A DNA stretch of 64,000 bases, from the NCBI RefSeq assembly GCF_003434305.1, contig NZ_QKKX01000009.1, positions 744,001-808,000 on the forward strand, in the 5' to 3' direction. The stretch is from Micromonospora sp. MW-13 (lineage in GTDB: Bacteria > Actinomycetota > Actinomycetes > Mycobacteriales > Micromonosporaceae). The notes beneath the pieces are model-generated. The model made no database searches and was not told the origin of the DNA. It saw nothing but the letters and a program-made list of their open reading frames with translations. Positions 26,918 through 37,736 of this stretch are shown piece after piece; position 1 is the first letter of the stretch, and each line of letters starts with the position of its first letter. The translations under genes and the position numbers were made by a program.

Positions 26918-27110
26918 GACAGCCTCCTTCGGGGGATGCAGTGTGCTGTCGGTGGAGGGAAGTACCCCGCCGGCGACCTGCGTAATCGGCCGGCACCGGG
27001 AGGCGGTCCGTGGGGTCTCCTCCGGTGCCGGTCGTACGCCGTGGGTCGGTGCCGTCGGCGATCTTGTCGTCGGGTACAGTTCACCCGTCGCCGACGAACA
27101 TCGGCGACAC

Positions 27111-27183
27111 GCGGACGTAGCGCAGCTGGTAGCGCATCACCTTGCCAAGGTGAGGGTCGCGGGTTCGAATCCCGTCGTCCGCT
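27111..27183 (+). tRNA. tRNA-Gly (GCC), second copy
   Basis: Identical over all 73 bases to the tRNA-Gly gene at 26235; flanks differ. A TACAGT -10 box (27075-27080) lies 30 bases upstream. Confidence 0.97.
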
Positions 27184-27246
27184 CGCGATCCGCCCCGCTG
27201 GGGCCGACCGCCGCCGGGCCCCGACGTCTCCGGGCCGGGCGCGCGC

Positions 27247-27318
27247 GGGCGATTGGCGCAGTGGGAGCGCGCTTCCTTGACACGGAAGAGGTCACTGGTT
27301 CAAACCCAGTATCGCCCA
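27247..27318 (+). tRNA. tRNA-Val (GAC), second copy
   Basis: Identical over 72 bases plus CCA (27319-27321) to the tRNA-Val gene at 26427. It follows the second tRNA-Gly by 63 bases; no tRNA-Cys lies between them in this copy. No clear hairpin terminator follows. Confidence 0.97.
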
Positions 27319-27332
27319 CCAGACCGCAGGGT

Positions 27333-27364
27333 CCTTCCTCCCTTCCTCCCTTCCTCCCTTCCTT
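27333..27364 (+). repeat. pyrimidine-only 8-base tandem repeat
   Basis: Four units of CCTTCCTC (the last ends CCTTCCTT) form a 32-base all-pyrimidine tract just after tRNA-Val and before recQ. Confidence 0.85.
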
Positions 27365-27442
27365 GGCCACTGGCCGGCCGCCACCACGCGGGGCGGACAC
27401 GCCCAGGTCAGCAGGCGGTTCGGCGTCGGCCGGGACGGTGTC

Positions 27443-27464
27443 GGGGAGTCCTCGTAGACTCCCC
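27443..27464 (+). promoter_or_regulatory. recQ promoter with palindromic operator
   Basis: GGGGAGTC (27443-27450) and GACTCCCC (27457-27464) form a perfect 8-bp inverted repeat with a 6-base spacer. It covers the -10 box TAGACT (27455-27460), which ends 6 bases before the recQ ATG. A protein bound here would block transcription; the regulator is unknown and it is not a LexA-type site. Confidence 0.6.
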
Positions 27465-27466
27465 GG

Positions 27467-29302
27467 ATGACTTCCCCCAGCGACACGCTCACCGAGACCC
27501 CGCTGGGCGTGCTCCGCAGGGTCTTCGGCTACGACGCCTTCCGCGGCGAGCAGCAGGAGATCATCGACCATGTGGTCGGCGGCGGCGACGCCCTGGTCCT
27601 GATGCCGACCGGCGGGGGCAAGTCGCTGTGCTACCAGATCCCCGCGCTGGTACGCGACGGCGTCGCGGTGGTCGTCTCCCCGCTGATCGCCCTCATGCAG
27701 GACCAGGTCGACGCGCTCACCGCCGTCGGGGTGCGGGCCGGTTTCCTCAACTCCACCCTTGACTTCGACGCCCGGCGGCGGGTCGAGGCGGCGTTCCTCG
27801 CCGGGGAGCTGGACCTGCTCTACCTCGCCCCGGAGGCGCTGGGCAGCCGCGCCACCGTCGGGCTGCTGGAGCGCGGCCGGATCGGGCTGTTCGCCATCGA
27901 CGAGGCGCACTGCGTGGCGCAGTGGGGCCACGACTTCCGCCCCGACTACCTGGCGCTGTCGATGCTGCACGAGCGCTGGCCCGCCGTGCCGCGGATCGCG
28001 CTGACCGCCACGGCCACCGCCGCGACCGCCACCGAGATCGCCACCCGGCTCGGCCTCACCGAGGCCCGGCACTTCGTGGCCAGCTTCGACCGGCCCAACA
28101 TCCAGTACCGGATCGCCCCCAAGCGGGAGCCCCGCAAGCAGTTGCTCGACCTGATCCGCACCGAACACCCTGGCGACGCCGGCATCGTCTACTGCCTGTC
28201 CCGGGCCTCGGTCGACAAGACCGCCGAGTTCCTGGTCGCCAACGGCGTCTCCGCGCTGCCGTACCACGCGGGCCTGGACGCGGCGACCCGTGCCGCGAAC
28301 CAGAAGCGGTTCCTGCGCGAGGACGGCCTCGTCATGGTCGCCACCATCGCGTTCGGGATGGGCATCGACAAGCCGGACGTGCGGTTCGTCGCCCATCTCG
28401 ACCTGCCCCGCTCCGTGGAGGGCTACTACCAGGAGACCGGTCGCGCCGGCCGGGACGGCCTGCCGTCGACCGCCTGGCTGGCGTACGGGCTCCAGGACGT
28501 GGTGCAGCAGCGCAAGATGATCGACTCCTCGGAGGGCGACCTCGCCCACCGGCGGGTGCTCGCCGCCCACCTCGACGCGATGCTGGCCCTCTGCGAAACC
28601 GTGGAGTGCCGCCGGGTGCGGCTGTTGAGCTACTTCGGCCAGGACAGCGGGCCGTGCGGCAACTGCGACACCTGCCTGGAGCCGCCGGAGTCCTGGGACG
28701 GCACGGTCGCCGCGCAGAAGCTGCTGTCGACGGTGCTGCGGCTGCACCGGGAACGCAATCAGAAGTTCGGCGCGGGGCAGTGCGTCGACATCCTGCTCGG
28801 CCGGCGTACCGAGAAGGTGACCCAGCACCGCCACGACACGCTGACCGTGTTCGGCATCGGCGAGGAGTTGAGCGAGGCCGAGTGGCGGGGCGTGGTCCGG
28901 CAACTGCTCGCCCAGGGCCTGCTCGCCGTCGAGGGCGACTACGGCACCCTGGTCCTCACCGACACCAGCGCCGAGGTGCTGGGCCGGCGCCGGCCGGTGC
29001 CGATGCGTCGCGAGGCGGCCCGGCCGGCGCGGACCCGGGCGGCGAAGACCCGTCCCGGCGCGACTCCGGCCGTCGAGCTGTCCCCGGCGGCCGAGCCGGT
29101 GTTCGAGCGGCTGCGCGCCTGGCGGGCGGCCACCGCCAAGGAGCAGGGGGTGCCCGCGTACGTGGTGTTCCACGACGCGACGCTGCGCCAGATCGCCGCC
29201 GACCCGCCGTCGACGCTCGACGACCTGGCCCGGGTCAACGGGGTGGGGGAGGCCAAGCTCGCCCGGTACGGGGAGCAGATCCTCGCCGCCCTCGCCGACT
29301 GA
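27467..29302 (+). CDS. recQ: RecQ family ATP-dependent DNA helicase
   Basis: A 611-residue 3-prime to 5-prime helicase. Residues 10-200 form the first RecA domain with motif 0 FRGEQQEII, Walker A MPTGGGKS (46-53) and DEAH at 145-148 ([19 protein letters not shown]). The second RecA domain has [15 protein letters not shown] (320-334). The zinc site of the RQC region is C381, C397, C400 and C403. A C-terminal HRDC domain (about 535-611) has [20 protein letters not shown]. All standard RecQ domains are present. The ATG lies 6 bases after TAGACT, a leaderless start. Confidence 0.95.
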   Translation: MTSPSDTLTETPLGVLRRVFGYDAFRGEQQEIIDHVVGGGDALVLMPTGGGKSLCYQIPALVRDGVAVVVSPLIALMQDQVDALTAVGVRAGFLNSTLDFDARRRVEAAFLAGELDLLYLAPEALGSRATVGLLERGRIGLFAIDEAHCVAQWGHDFRPDYLALSMLHERWPAVPRIALTATATAATATEIATRLGLTEARHFVASFDRPNIQYRIAPKREPRKQLLDLIRTEHPGDAGIVYCLSRASVDKTAEFLVANGVSALPYHAGLDAATRAANQKRFLREDGLVMVATIAFGMGIDKPDVRFVAHLDLPRSVEGYYQETGRAGRDGLPSTAWLAYGLQDVVQQRKMIDSSEGDLAHRRVLAAHLDAMLALCETVECRRVRLLSYFGQDSGPCGNCDTCLEPPESWDGTVAAQKLLSTVLRLHRERNQKFGAGQCVDILLGRRTEKVTQHRHDTLTVFGIGEELSEAEWRGVVRQLLAQGLLAVEGDYGTLVLTDTSAEVLGRRRPVPMRREAARPARTRAAKTRPGATPAVELSPAAEPVFERLRAWRAATAKEQGVPAYVVFHDATLRQIAADPPSTLDDLARVNGVGEAKLARYGEQILAALAD

Positions 29303-29399
29303 TCCCCACGAGAGGACCGGCCGGGGCTTCTGCCGTCGGCAGATCCGCTGCCGGTGAACACCGTCGCCGCCACGGCCAGCGGGCCGGCACTGTGGGCGG

Positions 29400-30428
29400 A
29401 TGAGACTTCTGGTGCTGGGTGGCACGGGCTTCGTGGGCGGGGCGACGGTCGGCGAGGCGGTGCGCCGAGGCTGGTCGGTGACGGTGTTCAACCGGGGGCT
29501 GCACGGCGCGCCGCCGGCGGGCGTACACCTGGTGCGGGGTGACCGGACGGCGCCCGGCGGTCTGGCCGCGCTGGCCGGCGGCGAGTGGGACCTGGTGGTC
29601 GACACCTGGGACGGCGCGCCGCGCGCGGTGCGGGACGCGGCCCGGGCGCTGCACGGCTCGGTGGGCTGGTACGGCTACGTCTCCAGCGGCTCCGTCTACG
29701 CCCTGCCGTTCCCGCTCGGCGCGGCCGAGGGCGCGCCGGTCGTGGCCGCAGAGCCGGACGCCACCGGCGGCGGGTACCCGGAGCTAAAGGCCGGCGGGGA
29801 GCGGGCCGCGGTGCAGGTGTTCGGTGACCGGGCGCTGCTGGCCCGGGCCGGGCTGATCCTCGGGCCGGGCGAGGACATCGGGCGGCTGCCCTGGTGGTTG
29901 ACCCGGATCGCCCGGGGCGGCGACGTCCTCGCCCCCGGCCCCGCGGACCTGCCCGTGCAGTACGTCGACGTCCGTGACCTGGCGATCTGGCTGCTGGACC
30001 GGGGCGTGGCGGGGGCCGGCGGGGCGTACAACGTGGTGTCGCGGACCGGTCACGCGACGATGGGTGAGCTGCTCGACGCCTGCGTCGCGGCCACCGGGTC
30101 GACGGCCCGGCTGCGCTGGACCGCGCCGGAGTCGATCCTCGCCGCCGGCGTGGAGCCCTGGAACGACCTGCCGATCTGGATCCCCGTCGGGCACGAGTAC
30201 CGCATGCTGCACGAGCGGGACGTCGAGCGGGCGTACGCGACGGGGCTGGCCTGCCGGCCGGCAGCCGAGACCGTCGCCGACACCTGGGCCTGGCTGCGCG
30301 AGGTGGGGGCGGTGCCGCCGCGCGCCGGCCGCCCGCCCCGGCCGCCGGTGGGCCTGGCCCCGCAGCGGGAGGCGGAACTGCTTGCCGCCGCTGACCGGTC
30401 GACGCCGATTGCGACGACGCCTTCCTGA
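29400..30428 (+). CDS. NAD-dependent epimerase/dehydratase family protein
   Basis: A 342-residue extended-SDR-type protein. The Rossmann motif LVLGGTGFVGGATV (4-17) is intact, followed by FNRG. The usual YxxxK catalytic pair is replaced by YPELKAGGE, which keeps Y and K at the right spacing. LPVQYVDVRDLAIWLL is the conserved region before the substrate loop. Such proteins are often called reductases or mRNA-binding-like SDRs; the substrate is unknown. CACTGT lies 6 bases before the ATG, a possible leaderless promoter. Its stop is 8 bases from the convergent nitroreductase gene. Confidence 0.83.
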   Translation: MRLLVLGGTGFVGGATVGEAVRRGWSVTVFNRGLHGAPPAGVHLVRGDRTAPGGLAALAGGEWDLVVDTWDGAPRAVRDAARALHGSVGWYGYVSSGSVYALPFPLGAAEGAPVVAAEPDATGGGYPELKAGGERAAVQVFGDRALLARAGLILGPGEDIGRLPWWLTRIARGGDVLAPGPADLPVQYVDVRDLAIWLLDRGVAGAGGAYNVVSRTGHATMGELLDACVAATGSTARLRWTAPESILAAGVEPWNDLPIWIPVGHEYRMLHERDVERAYATGLACRPAAETVADTWAWLREVGAVPPRAGRPPRPPVGLAPQREAELLAAADRSTPIATTPS

Positions 30429-30435
30429 GGCCAGA

Positions 30436-31410
30436 TCACGCCCTCGTGACCGAAAGGTCGAGCACCTCGTCGACGCTGCGGCGGGGGGTCGGGGAGCCCG
30501 GCTGGCCGTACCCGATGCGCATCACCATCTGCGGGGTGCCGAACCGGCCCAGGGACAGCCGCAGGGCCTCCCGCGCCCCCGGCACCTCGATCGGCTGGGA
30601 GAGCATCGACACGCTCAGCCCGGCGTCGGTGGCGGTGAGCAGCACCCGTTGCAGGGCCTGGCCGGCGATCACCTGGTCGGTGGTGGTGTTGCCCGTCGCG
30701 CCGAGCACGGCGACCAGCGGCTCCGGCTCGAAGTCCCGCCCGGGGGCCCGGTCGCGTCCGCCGAAGCCACGGCTGGGCAGCAGGTCCTGCGGTTCGCCGA
30801 GCGGGCCGCCGGCGGCGGCCGGGATCCCGTCGGGGGCGGGCGCGGCGCGTACCCAGTCGGCCAGTTCGGCGCGGTAGGCGGGGTCGCGTTCCAGGACCCG
30901 GTTGGCGCTGCGGGCGATCTCGGCGAACGCGTTGACGGCGCTGACCCCGATCACCAGCTCCAGCCAGCACTGCTCGGCGCGGGCCGCCTCGCCGAGCCGC
31001 CAGCGGGCGTCGGCGGGCACCGGGTCGGGCCAGAACGGGGTGCGGTTGCTGAACCGGCGCGGGATGGCCGCGTACAGGGTCTGCTCGGCCGGGGTGGGGC
31101 GGCGCGGCGCGTCGGGGGTGAGCCGGGCCAGCACGCCGGGCTCCGCCGGGTACGGGCGCAGCCGCACCCTCGCGGGGGTGCCCGCCACGGCCAGGGACAG
31201 CCGCAGGTTGAACAGGGCCGCCCCGCAGGCGATCCGGGCGCCCCAGCCGCTCGGGTCGGTCGCCGGCAGCCGGCGCGTGCGGTCCAGCGTCACCTCGATC
31301 CCGCCGTCGCGCAGGCGGAACCGCCACGGCTGGACGTTGTGCAGCGAGGGTGCCCGGACGGCGTCCGCCGCGGCGGCCCTGAGCTGCTCGACGGTGAAGT
31401 CGGTTCCCAT
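30436..31410 (-). CDS. Acg-like nitroreductase family protein
   Basis: A 324-residue protein of the Acg/FMN-binding nitroreductase family. The N-terminal APSLHNVQPWRFRL is the family hallmark (SxHNxQPW) and CGAALFNLRLSLAVAG follows. Acg of Mycobacterium tuberculosis is a DosR-regulated relative that binds FMN but has lost the substrate pocket, so storage or sequestration of flavin is possible. ATG 31410 has GGGAG. It is divergent from devR, and a DosR-like box lies in the shared 186-bp gap. A second copy of the family is at 34101-35105. Confidence 0.88.
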   Translation of the reverse strand: MGTDFTVEQLRAAAADAVRAPSLHNVQPWRFRLRDGGIEVTLDRTRRLPATDPSGWGARIACGAALFNLRLSLAVAGTPARVRLRPYPAEPGVLARLTPDAPRRPTPAEQTLYAAIPRRFSNRTPFWPDPVPADARWRLGEAARAEQCWLELVIGVSAVNAFAEIARSANRVLERDPAYRAELADWVRAAPAPDGIPAAAGGPLGEPQDLLPSRGFGGRDRAPGRDFEPEPLVAVLGATGNTTTDQVIAGQALQRVLLTATDAGLSVSMLSQPIEVPGAREALRLSLGRFGTPQMVMRIGYGQPGSPTPRRSVDEVLDLSVTRA

Positions 31411-31547
31411 GGTGGTGCTCCCTTCCCGTGGTTCCTGCCGCCCCGTTCGGTCCACCTCCACGGTGCGTCACCGGGGCGGCACGCGAGCAGGGCCGGACGT
31501 CCCCTCTGCCCCGGGACCCCCTGCCCGGCGGCACGTGGGCGGGGGTT

Positions 31548-31561
31548 GGGACCTTCGGCCC
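31548..31561. promoter_or_regulatory. DosR/DevR-like box between nitroreductase and devR
   Basis: GGGACCTTCGGCCC matches 11 of 14 positions of the mycobacterial core GGGACTTTAGTCCC. Its centre is 42.5 bases before the devR ATG, the classic distance for DosR activation if transcription starts on the ATG. It may also serve the divergent nitroreductase. Confidence 0.7.
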
Positions 31562-31596
31562 GTGCGGGCGGCGGCGCGAGAGGGTAGAAACGAGGG

Positions 31597-32235
31597 ATGA
31601 TCCGGGTGTTCCTGCTCGACGACCACGAGGTCGTCCGTCGTGGCCTTGCCGACCTGCTCACCGCCAGCGGCGACATCGAGGTGGTGGGGGAGTCGGGTTC
31701 CGCCCAGGAGGCGGCCCGCCGCATTCCCGCGCTGCGGCCCGACGTGGCGATCCTCGACGCCCGGCTGCCCGACGGCAACGGCATCGACGTGTGCCGGGAC
31801 GTCCGGGCCGTGGACTCGTCGATCAAGGGCCTGATCCTCACCTCGTACGAGGACGACGAGGCGCTGTTCGCGGCGATCATGGCCGGCGCGTCCGGGTACG
31901 TGCTGAAGCAGATCCGGGGCACCGACCTGGTCGACGCGGTGCGCCGGGTGGCCGCCGGACAGTCGCTGCTCGACCCGGCGATCACGACCCGGGTGCTGGA
32001 GCGCATCCGCAGCGGCGTGGAGCAGCCCAGCGAGCTGAAGGCCCTCACCGAGCAGGAGCGCCGGATCCTGGAGTACGTCGCCGAGGGGCTGACCAACCGG
32101 GAGATCGCCGGCAAGATGTTCCTGGCCGAGAAGACGGTGAAGAACTACGTCTCCAGCGTGCTGGCCAAGCTGGGCCTGGAGCGCCGCACCCAGGCCGCCG
32201 TCCTGGCCACCCGCCTCCTGGGCCCCCGCCACTAA
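31597..32235 (+). CDS. devR: response regulator DevR/DosR orthologue
   Basis: A 212-residue NarL-type regulator. The receiver has D8, D9, the phospho-acceptor D54, T82 and K104 at exactly the numbering of M. tuberculosis DevR, and the LuxR-type DNA-binding helix carries K179, K182 and N183, the DevR residues that contact DNA. Role: activation of genes under low oxygen or redox stress. The start has CGAGGG nearby; TAGAAA, a weak -10, ends 6 bases before the ATG. A DevR-like box at -42 suggests autoregulation. The kinase partner is encoded convergently 76 bp away. Confidence 0.92.
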   Translation: MIRVFLLDDHEVVRRGLADLLTASGDIEVVGESGSAQEAARRIPALRPDVAILDARLPDGNGIDVCRDVRAVDSSIKGLILTSYEDDEALFAAIMAGASGYVLKQIRGTDLVDAVRRVAAGQSLLDPAITTRVLERIRSGVEQPSELKALTEQERRILEYVAEGLTNREIAGKMFLAEKTVKNYVSSVLAKLGLERRTQAAVLATRLLGPRH

Positions 32236-32238
32236 CTC

Positions 32239-32284
32239 GGAAGTAGAACTACTTCCTCCCGATTAGGGCCGCTTCGCGAAGCGG
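32239..32284. terminator. two hairpins between convergent devR and devS
   Basis: GGAAGTAG-AA-CTACTTCC (32239-32256) and the palindrome CCGCTTCGCGAAGCGG (32269-32284) follow each other, a likely bidirectional terminator. Confidence 0.7.
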
Positions 32285-32311
32285 AGTGGCAGCGACTAAC
32301 CCCACCTCCGG

Positions 32312-34048
<1,737 letters not shown>

Positions 34049-34100
34049 CTATCGCCCGGCGATCGCCCCGACACCGCCCGGCGACCTACGCCACCGGCCG

Positions 34101-35105
34101 TCACGCCTCCCCGGCGCGCACCGCGGAGGTGTCCACCACCTGCTCGGTGGGCAGCCGCGGGGTGTGCGGCGGCCCGGCGTGCTCCGGGTCCGCGATCCCC
34201 ATCCGCAGCACCAGGTACGGGTACCCGAGGCCGGCGAGCACCCGACGCAGGGTCTGCCGGGTGCCCTCCACCTCCACCACGCCGGACAGCGGCACCATCG
34301 ACACGCCCAGCCGGGTGGCGGTCAGCCACGCCGCGGAGAGCGCCTCGCCGGCCCGCAGCCAGCTGTTCCGCTCGTCCTCGTCGCCGTAGAGCAGCCCGTA
34401 CACCGCCGCCCGGTCGTGGCCGGGGCCGACCGGCAGGGTGCCGGAGCGGCCGAAGTCCCGGCCCGGCACGGTGGTCTGCGGCGGCTGCTCGGGCAGCACC
34501 TCCGGCGGAAGCCCGGTGCCGGTGCCGGTCCGGCTGGTCCAGTAGTCCAGCTCCTCGCGCAGTTGCGAGTCCTTCGCCTCCACCGTGTCGGCGTGCCCCG
34601 CCGCCGCGGCCAGCTCCATCACCTGGTCGGGGTTGAGGACGTGCAACCGGGCGCCCTCGTCGGCAGCCGCCTTGGTGATGTCGTCGATCGTGGCGACGGG
34701 CACGGGCTCGTCGCTGACCGGTCGCCGGTCGGTGTGCCGGACCTGCATGCACTGCACCGTGCGCATCGCCTCCGGGTCCGCCTTGACGCGCTGGAGTCCG
34801 GTGAGCCGGGCCAGCAGCTCCGGATCGCTCGGGTCGTCCACCCGCTCGACCACGGCGGCCCAGCCCTCGGCGGCCAGCGCCACCCGGGCGTGGTGCAGCG
34901 CCGCGCCGCAGCTCAGCGCCACCAGCCGCCCCTCGGGGTCGGCGGCGGTGAGCTGGCGGTCCCGGACGACGCGCAGCTCCAGGGCGTCGGGTAGGACCCG
35001 CCAGCGCCACGGCTGCGTGTTGTGCACCGAGGGGGCGCGCCCGGCCGTCGCGGCGGCCTCCGCGAGCGCGGTGGTCAGCGGGCGGTCCGGAGTCTCGTGG
35101 CTCAT
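34101..35105 (-). CDS. Acg-like nitroreductase family protein, second copy
   Basis: A 334-residue paralogue of the gene at 30436, with APSVHNTQPWRWRVL at the N-terminus, LSCGAALHHARVALAAEGW, and a C-terminal LGYPYLVLRMGIADP. Both copies belong to the DosR-associated Acg group of FMN-binding nitroreductase-like proteins. ATG 35105 was chosen as the start of the conserved region; upstream ATGs give low-complexity sequence. A weak DosR-like box lies 120 bases upstream. It runs in the same direction as devS, 62 bases before it. Confidence 0.87.
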   Translation of the reverse strand: MSHETPDRPLTTALAEAAATAGRAPSVHNTQPWRWRVLPDALELRVVRDRQLTAADPEGRLVALSCGAALHHARVALAAEGWAAVVERVDDPSDPELLARLTGLQRVKADPEAMRTVQCMQVRHTDRRPVSDEPVPVATIDDITKAAADEGARLHVLNPDQVMELAAAAGHADTVEAKDSQLREELDYWTSRTGTGTGLPPEVLPEQPPQTTVPGRDFGRSGTLPVGPGHDRAAVYGLLYGDEDERNSWLRAGEALSAAWLTATRLGVSMVPLSGVVEVEGTRQTLRRVLAGLGYPYLVLRMGIADPEHAGPPHTPRLPTEQVVDTSAVRAGEA

Positions 35106-35224
35106 CGGCACGACCTTTCGTCTCTTCCCATCGTGCCCCACCCGGCGGTGCCCCGGGCGGGGTTGCCGCTCCATCGTGCGGCATCGGCCCCACCGTCGCA
35201 CGGTGCGCGGGACCCGTCGTACCC

Positions 35225-35238
35225 GGGCCCTTCGATCC
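35225..35238. promoter_or_regulatory. weak DosR-like box
   Basis: GGGCCCTTCGATCC matches 9 of 14 positions of GGGACTTTAGTCCC. It lies between the second nitroreductase (minus) and the P-type ATPase (plus) and could serve either. Confidence 0.35.
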
Positions 35239-35375
35239 GGGCCGGCGGCCGGCCCGCCGTGCCCGGCGATCGGTGTCCGCCGGCTCGGCCGCGACCCGGC
35301 CGGGTCGCCGCCGTCCCGGGGGCGGATTCGACGGTTGCCCCGGCCGGCGGGCGGTGTCGTTGAGACGATCCGCAG

Positions 35376-37697
35376 GTGGGGACCAAGCCGCGGGAGTGCG
35401 TACCGGAGCAGCCGGTGCGGCATCGGTGGACTCCCGCGCGGGAGTGGGGGCTGCTGGCCGCGCTGACCGTGGGCGTGCTGATCGGGGCGGGGCTGTGGTT
35501 CGCCGGGCGGCGCGGCGCGGCGGACGGGATCTGGGCGGCGGCGACGGTGGCGGCGCTGGCCCCGGCCGCCTGGTCGACGCTGCGCCAGGTGTGGCGCCGG
35601 CAGTTCGGGGTGGACGTCATCGCCGTGCTGGCGTTGGCCGGCGCGCTCGTCGTCCACGAGTACCTGGCCGGCGCGGTGATCGCGGCGATGCTGGCCACCG
35701 GCCGCTCGCTGGAGTCGTACGCCCAGCGCCGGGCCACCCGCGACCTGCGCGCCCTGCTCGAACGGGCCCCGCGCTCCGCGCGGCGGCGCCGGGCGGGTGG
35801 CGGCATCGAGACGATCCCGCTGGACCGGGTCGCGGTCGGCGACCGGCTGGTGGTCGGGCCGGGGGACGTGGTGCCGGTCGACGGGACCGTCGAGGAGGCC
35901 GCCACGCTGGACGAGTCGGCGGTCACCGGGGAGTCGCAGCTCGTCGGGCGGGCGGCGGGGGAGCCGGTGGCCAGCGGCGTGGTCAACGCCGGGGCCGGGT
36001 TCGGGCTGCGGGCCACGAGGAACGCGGCGCAGAGCACGTACGCGGGGATCGTCCGGCTCGCCGAGGAGGCCACCGCGCGCAAGGCTCCGATCGTCCGGAT
36101 GGCCGACCGGTACGCGGCGGCGTTCGTGCCGTTCACCCTGGTCCTGGCCGGCCTGGGCTGGCTGCTGTCCGGGGAGTTCGTGCGGGCCGTGGCGGTGCTC
36201 GTGGTGGCCACGCCCTGCCCACTGCTGCTGGCCACCCCGATCGCGATCGTCTCCGGGCTGTCCCGGGTGGCCCGGCGTGGGGTGCTGGTCCGCGACGGCG
36301 GCTCCCTGGAACTGCTGGGCCGGGCCCGGACCCTGCTGGTCGACAAGACCGGCACGCTCACCACCGGCCGGCCCCACGCCGCCGAGACGGTGGTCGCCCC
36401 CGGCGGCGACCGGGACGAGGTGCTGCGGCTGGCCGCCTCCGTGGAGCAGCTCTCCCCGCACGTGCTGGCCGCCGCCCTGGTCCGGCAGGCCCGGGACCGG
36501 GGGCTGGCGCTGGCCGAGCCGACCGAGGTGACCGAGGAGCCGGGGCGCGGCGTCACCGGGCGGGTCGACGGGCGGCTGGTCCGGGTCGGCCAGCTCGCGG
36601 GTGAGCTGCCCGAGTGGGCGGCCCGGGCCCGGGAACGTGCCGAGCTGGCCGGCCGCTCCGTGGTCTGGGTCGGCGACGAGCGGGGGCCGATCGGGGCGAT
36701 CCTGCTGGACGACCCGGTGCGCCCCGACGCCCGCCGGACCGTCCGGCGGTTGCGCGAGGCGGGGCTGAGCCGGGTCGTCATGGTCACCGGCGACCGGCCG
36801 GCCACCGCCGAGCAGGTCGCCCTGGCCGTCGGCGTGGACGACCTGCTGGCCCGGTGCTCACCGCAGGAGAAGACCAGCCGGGTCCGGGACGAGGCGCGGC
36901 GGGCCGTCACCGTCATGGTGGGCGACGGGGTGAACGACGCCCCGGCGTTGGCCGAGGCGCATGTCGGGGTGGCGATGGGGGCCACCGGGGCGACTGCCTC
37001 CGCCGACGTCGCCGACGCGGTGCTCACCGTCGACCGGCTCGACCGGCTCGCCGACGCCGTGGAGATCGCCCGGCACGCCCGCCGGATAGCCACCCAGAGC
37101 GCCGTCGTGGGGATGGGGTTGGCCGTGCTGGCGATGCTGTTCGCGGCGGCTGGCCGGCTGCCCCCGGTGGCCGGCGCGTTCCTCCAGGAGGGCATCGACG
37201 TGGTGGTGATCCTCAACGCGCTGCGGGCGCTCGGCGGCGGGCTGCGCCGCCGGGACGTCCCGGCGGACACCCGCGAGCTGCTCGACCGGTACGCGGGGGA
37301 GCACGGCGACGTCCGGGATGTGCTGGCCGCGCTGCGGGACACCGCCGACCTGGTCGCCACCCGCCCCGACTCGCCCGACTGCGGGCCCGCGTTGCGGGAG
37401 GTCCACCGCCGGCTCACCGAGCGGGTGCTGCCGCACGAGGCCGCCGAGGAGCGGCAGCTCTATCCGGCGCTGGCCGGGCCGCTCGGCAGCGACGAGGCGA
37501 CCTCGACGATGAGCCGGGGCCACGTGGAGATCCGCCGGCTGGTCGACCGGATCGGCGGGCACCTCGCGCAGGCCGGCGCCGGGCCGCCGCGCCCCGACCA
37601 GGTACCCGACCTGCTCGCCGCCCTGTACGGGCTGGACGCCGTCCTGCGTCTGCACCTCGCCCAGGAGGAGGAGAACTACTTCTCCCTGCGGGAGTGA
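35376..37697 (+). CDS. P1B-5-type metal ATPase with C-terminal hemerythrin domain
   Basis: A 773-residue heavy-metal efflux ATPase without an N-terminal metal-binding domain. Seen: TGES (184-187), the ion-site motif ATPCPLLL with TPC at 279-281, phosphorylation site DKTGTLT (D323) and GDGVNDAPA (517-525). The TPC motif and the C-terminal hemerythrin-like domain (about 630-773; His677, His687, Glu691, His716, His760, Glu764) are the known features of P1B-5 pumps, linked to Ni or Fe. The usual SEHP of the nucleotide domain reads SPHV. The hemerythrin part probably binds a di-iron centre and senses metal, O2 or redox state. GTG start, with GACGAT six bases before it. Confidence 0.9.
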   Translation: MGTKPRECVPEQPVRHRWTPAREWGLLAALTVGVLIGAGLWFAGRRGAADGIWAAATVAALAPAAWSTLRQVWRRQFGVDVIAVLALAGALVVHEYLAGAVIAAMLATGRSLESYAQRRATRDLRALLERAPRSARRRRAGGGIETIPLDRVAVGDRLVVGPGDVVPVDGTVEEAATLDESAVTGESQLVGRAAGEPVASGVVNAGAGFGLRATRNAAQSTYAGIVRLAEEATARKAPIVRMADRYAAAFVPFTLVLAGLGWLLSGEFVRAVAVLVVATPCPLLLATPIAIVSGLSRVARRGVLVRDGGSLELLGRARTLLVDKTGTLTTGRPHAAETVVAPGGDRDEVLRLAASVEQLSPHVLAAALVRQARDRGLALAEPTEVTEEPGRGVTGRVDGRLVRVGQLAGELPEWAARARERAELAGRSVVWVGDERGPIGAILLDDPVRPDARRTVRRLREAGLSRVVMVTGDRPATAEQVALAVGVDDLLARCSPQEKTSRVRDEARRAVTVMVGDGVNDAPALAEAHVGVAMGATGATASADVADAVLTVDRLDRLADAVEIARHARRIATQSAVVGMGLAVLAMLFAAAGRLPPVAGAFLQEGIDVVVILNALRALGGGLRRRDVPADTRELLDRYAGEHGDVRDVLAALRDTADLVATRPDSPDCGPALREVHRRLTERVLPHEAAEERQLYPALAGPLGSDEATSTMSRGHVEIRRLVDRIGGHLAQAGAGPPRPDQVPDLLAALYGLDAVLRLHLAQEEENYFSLRE

Positions 37698-37731
37698 CCG
37701 GAGGGGCCCGCGCCGACGAGGGCCCCTCCGG
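37698..37731. terminator. bidirectional terminator between ATPase and universal stress gene
   Basis: A perfect 12-bp stem, CCGGAGGGGCCC / GGGCCCCTCCGG, around a 10-base loop, overlapping no coding sequence and placed between two converging stop codons. Confidence 0.85.
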
Positions 37732-37736
37732 CGTCC

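Noticed and set aside
26235..29302. Integrative element inserted at the tRNA cluster.
   Set aside because: No integrase, no tRNA 3-prime direct repeat with a foreign cargo; the DNA between the tRNA copies is a normal housekeeping-like DUF6458 gene.
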